Positions 55,401-64,000 of a DNA stretch of 64,000 nt are shown piece after piece (position 1 is the first letter of the stretch; the number at the start of each line of letters is the position of its first letter). The position numbers and the translations under genes are program-made. The notes beneath the pieces are model-generated. The model was not told the origin of the DNA. It saw only the letters and a program-made list of their open reading frames with translations, and did no database searches. Source of the stretch: Exaiptasia diaphana (lineage: Eukaryota > Cnidaria > Anthozoa > Actiniaria > Aiptasiidae); the NCBI RefSeq assembly GCF_001417965.1, contig NW_018384547.1:40886-104885 (forward strand), in the 5' to 3' direction.

Positions 55401-58400
55401 ATGACAAGTCTATTGCTTCTTTCCTCTAGTGATGGCAACAAGATGCACTGTATGATAAACAAAAGTATGAACTCATGCATGTTGCCTTGCTTTTATTGTG
55501 TTTCAGGCTGTTTTGAGAACAACAAGCATGTACTATGTTTCAACATAAAAGCATGTTCTAAAAAGTGTATTTCTTATTTATATGTTTCAATCCTAGCTGC
55601 TCTGAGAGAGTTTGTGCCAGAGAAACCCAGAACGGGTAGATTTATTACGGTAACGCTGCTGCAGGCGTTCCCTTCTGGGTTTCTCAGATTTATTACGGTA
55701 ACGCTGCTGCTGGCGTTCCCTTCTGGGTTCCTCAGATTTATTACGGTAACGCTGCTGCAGGCGTTCCCTTTCTCCAGCCCAAACTCTCTCGCAGCAGCTA
55801 GGAAGCATGGCTATATATGCAGGCTATATGATTCTTCATAGCATTTGAACAACAGTTAACTTTTGCAAAAAATGTTGTCCATAGTAATAACAAACAGAGC
55901 AAGTTTCCTAGTCTTTCTCACTCTTCATGATGGGAGAGGAAACTGGATGATCTTACTACTTCTCTGTACAATTACATTGACCATACGAAAAAATGAGCAG
56001 AAGACTGGGAATGAGCACTTAAACGGTCCATGTTTTTAAANTCTGTACGAAACCTGGTTAAGATGTAACTCGCAAAAACAACTCATAAAATTACATGATG
56101 AATTGGCCTCAATACTATTGAATATTACAATATCCCGTACAAAAAAAAGGGCACGTGTAAACCCTGCCTACAGGGTCTAGTTATATATTAAACATCTTAT
56201 AAACTAAGGTATTACGATAGCCACACCCTTTTTCAAATGGTCTATGAGATTCTTCATTTGACAAGCAAGTGAATTCAAGACTTGTTCCTGATATGTAATA
56301 AATCAAATACATCGCGCTAGAATCACATAAATAACATCTGAAATGTCAACTAACGAATATATAATATTGGGCGAGATTGTGGGGCGAGATGCCATAGTGG
56401 GAGCAAGATGGTGGGGCGCGAGACGGTATAGTGGGGGCGACATGGTGGGGGGGACATGACAATGGGGCGAGATGACCGTAATTCGATAATAATATTATTG
56501 AGACCATGATGCACTCTGCCTGAACAAACATGACATCATTAGTGGAAATGACCATAGCAGCTCACCTACAGGCAGGCCTGTCATTGTGTTCTAATTATAA
56601 CTGCCTAGTATTTAGAATATTGTATTTTTAGTCAGATCTTACCTGACTTATACATGATTTTTCAATTGGGAAAGCAGCGTAAAACATTGAACCAACAAAG
56701 ATATAAGTAAATGCCACCAGTAGATAAGCTATGCTGAGATCACGTGACTAAGAAAAAATGATGTGATATACCATGATTTTATATTTTAATGAATACCTAA
56801 TAAATGTTAAAGTATAATAATTTGTGTAATGAATATAATCGTCGTAGTGTAAACAATAATCTAAGTAATTAATATAAATTAATAACAATAAATGCATGGA
56901 TTGCCTGAAAAAGTTTAGGTCTTATGTGTTCCTATAGTATCGGATGTGTCGATCATATTCATTACACATTTATTCGCCGCACGGTTCAAACCATTACTTC
57001 ATCACATGTGTTCCTTAGTATGAATGGGTTTGCTCAATAAAATGACCGTTCGCCAATATAGTTGGCTTCATAGCTCAGTTGGTAGAGGATTGCACTGGCA
57101 TCTCAGAGGTCATGGGTTTGATTCCCATTGAAGCCTGAATCTTTTCAAGCGATCCATACATTTATTAATAATCGCTAAGATTATTATTTACACTGCATTA
57201 CACATTCATTCACTGCAGTTCGAACCATTCAATTAAGTATGAAATTAAGTATGAAAAGACATTCAAGTATTTCAAATGAAGTCACTTACATTATTTTTGG
57301 GGTTTTTTTGATTACGCATAATAGACAACACACAATTGTGAATGAAATATGCCAAAGTTAAAGTACCAGTCAAAGCAGGAAACTGAATCTTGAATTCTAT
57401 GGATTAGTAAGTATGTACTGTTAGAACAAAAATACAGTCAACTCCCTCATAAGCGACAACCTCAGGATCAGGAAAAAGTGGTTGAGATTGCACAACAAAT
57501 ATTGTTAAATTAAGGTATCTGGATACAGTTGTTGAGAACATCCTACCAGGAAGAAAGAAATTGATAAAAAAAGTAATTTAAGTTAGTCAAATCGTAATAA
57601 TATTTTACTAAATGATTAACAAGGGATTCAAATTCANTCGGATTTAATTTAATATGCGTTTTATCATATAGCTATTTCAAACGAATTAAGCCTATTTTTT
57701 TCACGATATCTCAGGGACATAATATGGTAGTGGCTAACGATACTAAAGTTTGGTGGAAATTCATCGAGGAAAGATAACATCATGTGGGCCTTAACTTGGA
57801 GCAAGAATTTTCAAAGAAAAAGAGTGTGTACCAAATAAAAAAATTACATTTTACTTTTGTATCAAATATATATTGACCGATTTCTGAAAAAGAACTTACC
57901 TATCATATTGCTACATTCATGCGGAGTTTCGGCACTGTATACCAATTCGTTAGGGAATTAAAGATATGAAGCAAAAGGTATGTTTTTAGTGCATGCTAGC
58001 TCTTTTAAGACCAACAGACTCTAACTTGAAATCGAGTTCTAGAATTTGTTTTAAATTCCTTGTAAATAAAGCCAAAACCCCTCAAGAGTTTTCACATCTC
58101 ACTGATTTTGAATTGATTATTTACAACGGACGCAATAAATGTTTAAAAAATGTACATTTTGCATCAGTGATTGCATCAGTGACTGGAAATAAGGTAGAAT
58201 ACAAGGCACGATTACTTCCTCTGGTTTCAAGTTACTTCACGTGGTACAAATTATAATCAGGGATTGGCTGAGTACCTCATGAATAATTAATGAGTTTTTG
58301 AAATGAATTTGAATCCCTTGTTAATCATGTAGTAAAATATTATTAAGATTTGATCAACTTAAGTTAATTTTTTACCCGTTTTTTTTGTCCCAGTCGTCTA

Positions 58401-58906
58401 TAATAACTACGTTGTTATATACGAATATATGATGACGGCTTAGGGTTGTTGTATACCCTTCTAGTGACCACAAAATTTTGTTGGTGGGAATTCTTGTCAT
58501 TATAACCCTAAACGGGACCAAAACACTGATTTCAAACCCTAAAAGGGACAATGAGGACCCCGCCCTTCTATATTAAGGAGTTCCCCCCCAGGCTCCGCTA
58601 TTAGGTATTACCTAATTTTTATAATTATATTAAATGTATGATATACAAGACTCTGATGTGTGTAAAGCATTTCTTGTTCATAGAAAAACTTCATTCTTGA
58701 TTAATTAGTTCAAGCCTTCTACATTTATATACATCAGAGTCCTGTATATAATATCCATCCATATTATAATAAAGCAATAGGCCAGTTGTGTAATTGGACA
58801 AGTCATGTACCTGGTATTCGGGTAGCACTAGAGAAGTCCATATTGATTCCCCAAATTGATGCTTTTACACTGACAAATATGACAATATAGATAACAGCTA
58901 TAGTGC
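52499..58906 (-). CDS. SLC38A9: SLC38A9 exons for the remaining membrane helices and C-terminus
   Basis: 58811-58906 codes GTIAVIYIVIFVSVKASIWG; 57290-57396 TLAYFIHNCVLSIMRNQK; 56643-56747 LVAFTYIFVGSMFYAAFP; 55102-55250 VFLDNMPASDGMAFGARIGL and FFQLVTVFPLIVYIVRVQF; 54099-54188 PLHVFVLNAVIIACCVTCAC then LYPHVGTIIR; 52499-52670 FVGSLSGLAYIFTLPCLVYL and the last helix, stop TGA. Order and spacing match human SLC38A9. Confidence 0.92.
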
Positions 58907-61900
58907 CTGGAAAGAAAATTAGGGAAAAAAACATGATTAAGGCCAATTTACACCATGATTTTTGGCCTACAATTACTGTAGTAGCATGTGACTTGCCTAC
59001 AACATGTCATGGGTAGGGCAGTACTAAACAATGAAACACTAAATCAAAATGGTTATATACCAAAATGAAACAGGACTGAATTTTTTAGACAAGTCAGCAA
59101 AATAAAAGTATGATAATAATTTATGGTTAACAAGGTTATACAAAATTATAACAATGAAAGCAACTTGATGCAAACAGGACCAATTGTACATCGACAATCA
59201 GAAAGCTTTTCAATGTATGCCTTGGACTCTTACCATGTAAATGCCTTCTGATTGTTAATGTACAAGTGTGTCCAAGCACAGACTGAGAGATTCCCGCCAA
59301 TTTGGTCATAACTCAGTACTATGATGTGTTTGCACATCAGGGAAATCGGTATGGAGAGTGATAAAAACAAAGATTACTTTTAGGAATAAGAAAAAAGGAA
59401 AACAGAGAGACTTTATATTTTGACAAGGAAAAAATGATGCTGTATGAGAAATACTGGCAAAAATATGGGAAAAGCAATGATCAGTGTGTACTCTTTTGTT
59501 ATAAGTGTGGATATTTTAAAACCACACCATGCCAGCAGTACTGGATTGAGAGAGATTTAAAATAAAGAACTGGACAAAAGTATAGTCTTAAATGAGTTTG
59601 TAAATTAATTGATTAATGTTTGAAATAAGTGTGATATGCTCTTGAACTGAGATGATATTTTTGAACCGGGTAATTAAGGAGAGTTTGTCATTTGATGCAT
59701 CACCGTTGGTTTCAGTTACGATAAAAAATGACCATCGATTTTCCCAGTATTTAGAGGAACATTTATTAGAAGTTCAAGAATCAAGTTAAAAAGAATAACA
59801 AGTACGTAAGATATTCTTGTACAGTTTTCTGTGATGTGAGGTTCAAGTCATCCCATTCAAACATCGATTCTTTGCCGCATCTATAAAAGTGATTGCTTGT
59901 ATGTGGTAGAATATTTGCAGTAAATAAATTGATTTACATTTTATTATTAACTGATTAAAGTTTTTTTTTAAAGTTATAATAAGTTCATCCAACGGAACAA
60001 AACCTCCCAAGTCGACATATTCAGAGTACGAAATTCTCGTCAACTTACTCTTTCTTTTGTATAACATTTTCGAACTAAATATTATTTAATAATTAAAGTA
60101 TCTTTTCCCATGTCAATAAATTACTTACTAGATAATCGTTCTCTCTCATTTACATGTACCTGCTATAGATTGCGTACTTAGGCAATTTATATTATGAACA
60201 TGAAGGTAGCTTCATAGAGTATAGAGTTAAAGCAGAGCAAAGAAAAGCCTAGTGCAATACAGAGCAGAGCAGAGCACAGAAGATTAAGCTAGAGTCAGTT
60301 AATCAGATGTGTGACAAAAGAAGAAAATAATCTATTTTACCTAAAGAGTTAAATTTTGTGAAGAACGTTGGTGACTTTATACTGCATAAAGGTAACATCA
60401 ATAGAATAAGAAAGAATGGTATGGTTTCTCTTTTTTTCCAAATCTTGTAAAAAGAAGACTTGTCTGCATGGACTAGAGAGTTTGGAATAACATCTGATGT
60501 ATTTGCATGTTCATGCAATGGGCACAGAACTAAATGAAAAAAGGATTCCTATTTAGGACAAACGACAATTCAAACAATCATGATATTACTGGACATATTT
60601 ATAAACTGAAGGCCTGTATGCGAAAACGGCGTAAGTGACGATTTAGGGTATTTTTTAAACTTTCGCAAAATGGAAAAAAATACATTCAATCATTTGTTTC
60701 TGGTCTAAATAATCATGTTTGCTAGTTATTTCTCGTGATTTCCTTTAAAAAAGTGGGGGGAAAATCGACATTTAGTAACGGACTGTACCCTCCCCTCCCC
60801 CAATCTTTAGCTTAGCATTAGTTCCAGCCTTATGCAAGGGTTAGAGTTCCTATAACCTAACCCTAACCCTAGGGTTCCTTGATTTAGGGTTAGGGTTACT
60901 AGGGTTAGGTGTTGGGGATAGGGTTAGGCTCTAAAATCTGAGTTTTTAAAGCAAACAACCCCTCCCCCCCTCCCCTCCAATCCAAACTTTGAAGTTTGTA
61001 TAAAATCAATTCAATAGCATGGATGACTGAGCTACTCATATTTGACATTGAAAAGCCATTTAAGCGACACTTGAAGTCAAAAACTAAGCGAAAAAGGGGC
61101 ACTTTTGACGCTAATTCTAGCCTACAGTGAGCGAATTTTACTGTTTGTACCAAAATTGAGTCATACGTCTGTCATTTAAATGTTTTATTTTTCAAATTTT
61201 CCATAAACATCTCAAGCTCTGAACCAAAAAATCCAACTGCCAAAGTCGTGAATCTAGGATATTTTACGGTCTAGCAATCAGTTGTCAAGCAAAAGAAGTC
61301 AGTAACTATGGGTCTTTTTTTGCTCTCTTTAGAAAGAAATCAGGAGAAATAAGTGCTAAATAGGATTATTTAGACTGAAAATAAGTGATTCAAGTGATTT
61401 TTTGTCAATTTTTCAAAAACTCATACATAATTATTAATGAGCTACTAGGCCAATAGAATGAGCCTATTTGGTCACATGCATGGACCTTTATATCTGATAA
61501 AACACTCCTTATTAGTATTCTTTATATAAAGAATACTAATAAGGGTGACCTTTATCAGATATAAAGGTCCATGACCCTAGCAAAGGTCTCAGATTTGAAA
61601 CCTGATCATTGACCAATGCAGGATGTCAACCGATTTCAGTAAACAGCCAAGAGCGGTTCTATTTTACTTTATGCGTATTCAATGTGGGATGACAGGAGTG
61701 CTTTGTAAAGTGATTTGCACATGATCAGTTTGCCCCATTTATCTCTGAACATATTTGTACGTCAATTTCTCAAGAATTTTGACGGATTTGAGTTTCAAAT
61801 TAGTGTTGGAGTTTTTGAAGCCGTTTAAAACACTCGAGATCGTGTTTTATCAGGTATAAAGATTCTCGCCTTCGGCTTGAAAGTCATACCTGATAAAACA

Positions 61901-62918
61901 CTCTCGAAAATTTNAAAAATACCCTAAATCGTCACCTATGCCGTTTTTGCATACGTGCCATCAATTATATGTAAATTGTAACTTTATCATTGGCCTGCAG
62001 CATGTGCATTAAACCAAATTGCACAAGTGCTCAAGATTCAGCCAAATAGCAGTTCTTGCTGATATTAAACCTAATAATATTTGTTGTTATCAAACAATAT
62101 TGTGGTCAAACTTTAGAATTTTAGAACATACCTTCAGTACTAGATTGATTATTGGGAAAAGCACCCAAGGAACTTTCTAGAATAAGCATGTTAACGAAAA
62201 AAATCAGAAAAAGAAAGAATAACTTGAGAAATCACTTGAGTCCTGAAGGAAATAATTGAAAAATGCAATACATACCACAATCTATGTACAGAGTATAGTT
62301 TGTAGAAGTTTAGAATCAAAGCACTTCATGAAATAGAAATCAATTTACCATGAATAAACCTGCCACTATTGTAAAGAAATGTGGACATCAAAACCCAAAA
62401 CACAATGGCAGCTCCACCAATGGCAGTGATAGAAAAAGACGTAGCAACAAACTCTCCAGCACGTCCAAAGTGATGCTTGCAAATGTCACCAAACTCCACC
62501 ATTTCACCATGTTTGACTGTACATTGTAAAAATAAAAAAGGGCAGTTAAAAAAAAATAAATAAAAAATGGTAATGTACCGCACATTAAGATTGAATCACC
62601 CACTTCATTTTGTACCTTCTGCAGTAAACGACAACTAACAGACCATGAGGTCACGAACCATATTACAATACAATAACATCACTAAATAAACATTTTAATC
62701 AACACCTTACAAGAATAGTCAATACACTACGTATAATATTTAATTAATACTATCTATAATATTAAAATGACCATGAGTAGTCAAAAGTGACAGTAAAAAT
62801 TTTGTATCAATAACTCTAACTTACCAAATGGTTGTGATGATTTAAGAATCAGGTAAGCAGTGTATAAACAAATTGCTGCTATGACAAGCATAAGACCAAG
62901 GCCAAAGCCAAATCCTGC
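52499..62918 (-). CDS. SLC38A9: SLC38A9-like lysosomal amino-acid transporter, partial at 5' end
   Basis: In mammals this AAAP-family transporter is the lysosomal arginine sensor of mTORC1. Ten exons in transcript order: 62825-62918, 62349-62516, 62132-62176, 60341-60529, 58811-58906, 57290-57396, 56643-56747, 55102-55250, 54099-54188 and 52499-52670 (stop). All splice sites are GT/AG and the phases give one frame of 404 residues. It starts in the TM1/TM2 region (AGFGFGLGLMLVIAAICLYT) and covers the rest. VEFGDICKHHFGRAGEF and IVFWVLMSTFLYNSGRFIH match human DVCRHYFG and VYWVLMSNFLFNTGKFIF. The luminal loop (FPNNQSST, CPLHEHANTSDVIPN) has possible N-glycosylation sites. Then SIKSPTFFTKFNSLGTIAVI, FPALTGTLTLAYFIHNCVLS and RDLSIAYLLVAFTYIFVGSM follow in order. 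The end LLGVLNLISQFLIS matches LGVANLIVQFFM. The cytosolic N-terminal Ragulator-binding part and most of TM1 lie off the right edge. Confidence 0.93.
52683..52841. repeat. Inverted repeat in SLC38A9 intron
   Basis: TATACACCCTTTTAATAAGT pairs with its complement ending at 52841; inner blocks TTGACNTCAAG-like also pair. It begins 13 bp upstream of the last exon's acceptor on the gene strand. Confidence 0.75.
52860..53000. mobile_element. GGATATTACATG-type repeat fragment
   Basis: Shares TCATATAATTATC, CTATATTTCTCT, TTTTCAACACTTGAAGAT and GCCCATGTAATATCCTC-like blocks with 13925-14255. It appears truncated on the right. Confidence 0.6.
54262..54705. mobile_element. TIR element in SLC38A9 intron
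   Basis: The ends pair ACGGAGTGTCTAAACGTCAG with GTGTTTAGACACTCCGT, and inside each end a further inverted block AGAACTAAATGTCAGGCAAT pairs with ATTGCCTGATGTTTAGTTCT-like sequence. Confidence 0.75.
55590..55803. repeat. Three-copy minisatellite inside an inverted repeat, SLC38A9 intron
   Basis: About three 62-bp copies of a unit containing GATTTATTACGGTAACGCTG and GGCGTTCCCTTCTGGGTTTC are bounded by CTAGCTGCTCTGAGAGAGTT and the near-complement AACTCTCTCGCAGCAGCTAG. On the minus strand the copies read as an open Arg/Gln-rich stretch (RLQQRYRNKSE). Confidence 0.8.
56148..56186. repeat. CACGTGTAAACCCTGC-type element end
   Basis: AGGGCACGTGTAAACCCTGC followed by CTACAGGGTCTAG matches, inverted, the block at 8762-8795 inside the 7801-9719 element. 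Confidence 0.6.
56369..56475. repeat. G-rich degenerate tandem repeat
   Basis: Several copies of GTGGGGCGAGATG(GTA)TAGTGGG type with substitutions, in an SLC38A9 intron. Confidence 0.75.
57064..57240 (+). mobile_element. tRNA-derived SINE
   Basis: The head 57064-57135 folds like a tRNA acceptor and T arm: GGCTTCA pairs with TGAAGCC, and ATGGG/CCCAT encloses TTTGATT. It has an A box TAGCTCAGTTGG and a B box GGTTTGATTCCC. The anticodon arm pairs poorly. It is followed by a tail (GAATCTTTTCAAGC ... CTGCAGTTCGAACCATTC) of a kind I know from anthozoan SINEs. A related tail fragment lies just upstream at about 56955-57015. Not a functional tRNA gene. Confidence 0.75.
57570..58370. mobile_element. 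TIR element (about 800 bp) in SLC38A9 intron
   Basis: Arms of about 70 bp: TAATATTTTACTAAATGATT and AACAAGGGATTCAAATTCA on the left, with their complements at about 58300-58350. The interior has no recognisable gene. One N lies in the left arm. Confidence 0.75.
58590..58632. repeat. GGCTCCGCTATTAGGTATTACC end fragment
   Basis: It matches the right end of the candidate element at 30684-32798 (GCTCCGCTATTAGGTTTTAC). Here it stands alone. Confidence 0.6.
59189..59275. repeat. Small hairpin in SLC38A9 intron
   Basis: GTACATCGACAATCAGAA pairs with TTCTGATTGTTAATGTAC, with outer GGAC/GTCC pairing. Confidence 0.65.
60341..62918 (-). CDS. SLC38A9: SLC38A9 exons for TM2-TM4 and the luminal loop
   Basis: 62825-62918 (31 codons plus 1 nt) and 62349-62516 code the second and third membrane helices with the DICKHHFG motif between. 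62132-62176 is a 45-nt exon for the start of the luminal loop. 60341-60529 completes the loop and codes the helix ETIPFFLILLMLPLCSIKSP. Codons are split 1+2 across these junctions, and each split restores the family residue. Confidence 0.92.
60608..61962 (-). mobile_element. TIR element with telomere-like repeats, copy C, with a nested insertion
   Basis: The left end reads GTATGCGAAAACGGCGTAAG and the right end its imperfect complement. The interior (about 60850-60915) carries CCCTAA-type repeats on the complementary strand. The tract AGGATATTTTACGGTCTAGC near 61255 matches copy B. Between about 61429 and 61906 a foldback-family copy interrupts the right TIR, so the element was present first. 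Confidence 0.75.
61429..61906. repeat. Foldback-family copy nested in the TIR element
   Basis: It contains TTATTAATGAGCTACTAGGC, a perfect inner palindrome of TAGTATTCTTTATATAAAGA and complement, ATGGGGCAAA-type blocks in the reverse order relative to 41255, and a terminal hairpin (CAGGTATAAAGATTCTCGCC with partner). It is the best preserved member of the family in this window. Confidence 0.75.
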
Positions 62919-64000
62919 CTAATAATGTAAATAATAATAAAGCAGATAAATAAATAAATAAATAATACAGCAAACAAAATTAAGATCTAAACACAAAGAC
63001 CTTTTACAGGATAGTACATGCAATAGGATGCAANAGGATAGTACAGTAATGGAAGATAAAAGACATTGGAGAGATTTTGACATTGAAATCAGACCGCGGT
63101 CTATGCAATGATGATGATGAGTACATGCATGGCATGGTCATGACATACCACAGTCATGAAACTTCACCTGGTAATTANCCAAATGAAAATACAGATTCAA
63201 CACTACATCACCACAGCATGGACCTTAGAACACAACGCGACAAAATAAGTTGACTTTTCTTGATATTTTGGTTGATTAAAAAGAATTGTGGACAACTGGC
63301 TCCAGGAAAACAAGGGATAATCGTGATATATTCTTTTATTTCCTTCAGTTGGAGAATTGTCTACAATTCTTTTGTGAATGGTCACGGAATCAAAAAAAAG
63401 TCAGCTATACCACCTGTGGGGTGACCATTCATAAAAGAATTATAGAATTAACAAATAGATCTCATTTTTCCGTGCGTGTGTACTCTAATAGATACACAGA
63501 TGACGTCAAAATGTAGTGAGAACAAAAAAGTACGCACGAGACGCAGTCGAGTGCGTGACTGTTGTTCTCACTACATTTTGACGTCATCTGTGTATCTATT
63601 AGAGTACACACGCACGGAAAAATGAGATCTATCTGTTTTATACAACAAACAATTAGTTTTGACGTAATCCGTGTATCTATACTTTGATAACACACGAAAG
63701 CCAACCAATCAAAACGTCTGATTTTACTGAAAAGTTGTATAATTGCTAATAGACAACTTCTGAAAAGTGGATTGTGCTTTAAAAAACATCACAAACATGA
63801 CAATCAAGTATTTTTCAGGCAGGATCCTCAATCAAGTTTTCTTTATTTTTGCCTGAAAATACAGACTCATCTGTGATTATTTGGAAAGTACTCTCTCATT
63901 TCTTAAATTGTCTTTAAGGGACATGTATCCAGTCCCTAATATAAATGTCAGCATTGTGAAACATGATCTGAATATAATGAAACAGTAAAGCAATTAATAT
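62919..64000. other. SLC38A9: Right-edge region, SLC38A9 intron
   Basis: No exon for the N-terminal part or first helix could be found. It holds a TAAA microsatellite (about 62947-62965), related inverted blocks at 63280-63445 (AAGAATTGTGGACAACTGG; AATGGTCAC and GTGACCATT) and a large palindrome (63459-63631). Confidence 0.6.
63459..63631. repeat. Perfect palindrome with 69-bp arms
   Basis: AGATCTCATTTTTCCGTGCG at 63459 is followed by an arm to 63527 that is repeated exactly, inverted, at 63563-63631. The 35-bp spacer contains AGTACGCACGAG. A shorter diverged block TTTTGACGTAATCCGTGTAT follows at 63657. Confidence 0.9.

Noticed and set aside
57064-57135. Functional tRNA-Ala(GGC)
   Set aside because: Acceptor and T arms fold well, but the anticodon stem has mismatches and a SINE-type tail follows; a tRNA-derived SINE explains it better.

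Overview
The window looks like AT-rich animal nuclear DNA, most likely from a cnidarian and probably an anthozoan. The evidence is intron-rich metazoan genes (FUBP, BOK, ODF2/cenexin, SLC38A9), a tRNA-derived SINE headed by GGCTTCATAGCTCAGTTGG, and dense small TIR and foldback elements of kinds I remember from corals and sea anemones. Species cannot be named from this. Isolated N bases show a draft assembly.

Layout. 1-19440 (+): a far-upstream-element-binding protein (FUBP/KSRP-like) gene whose first exons lie off the left edge. Four KH domains, a Gln-rich tail and two DYxxAWxxYY motifs are encoded between 2130 and 16221, followed by an odd region of microexon-like units up to a poly(A) signal at 19428. 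20008-21930 (-): a two-exon BCL-2 family gene closest to BOK. 22732-47971 (-), with a probable non-coding first exon near 50632-50930: a complete ODF2/cenexin-like gene of 42 inferred coding exons. 52499-62918 (-): the 3' ten exons of an SLC38A9-like lysosomal amino-acid transporter, its 5' end lying off the right edge. SLC38A9, ODF2 and BOK are tandem on the minus strand and converge on FUBP. They act in unrelated processes (lysosomal amino-acid sensing, centriole appendages, apoptosis, RNA binding), and nothing suggests a shared pathway.

The most interesting structure is in ODF2. Its middle is a run of 15 consecutive 84-nt, phase 0-0 exons, each coding a 28-residue (four-heptad) coiled-coil block. 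Four of them lie in a 2223-bp segment present twice with no difference I could find (27944-30166 and 32822-35044). The first copy ends exactly at an N, so an assembly artefact must be excluded. Without the second copy the array has 11 units.

Introns and intergenic DNA are filled with TIR elements, near-perfect palindromes, one RLE-type LINE fragment (37828-39660), a SINE, and a TIR family that carries telomere-like CCCTAA repeats. I saw no CRISPR array, rRNA, credible functional tRNA, or virus-like element. All exon boundaries were set by eye from splice sites, reading phase and remembered family sequences; no search was run.
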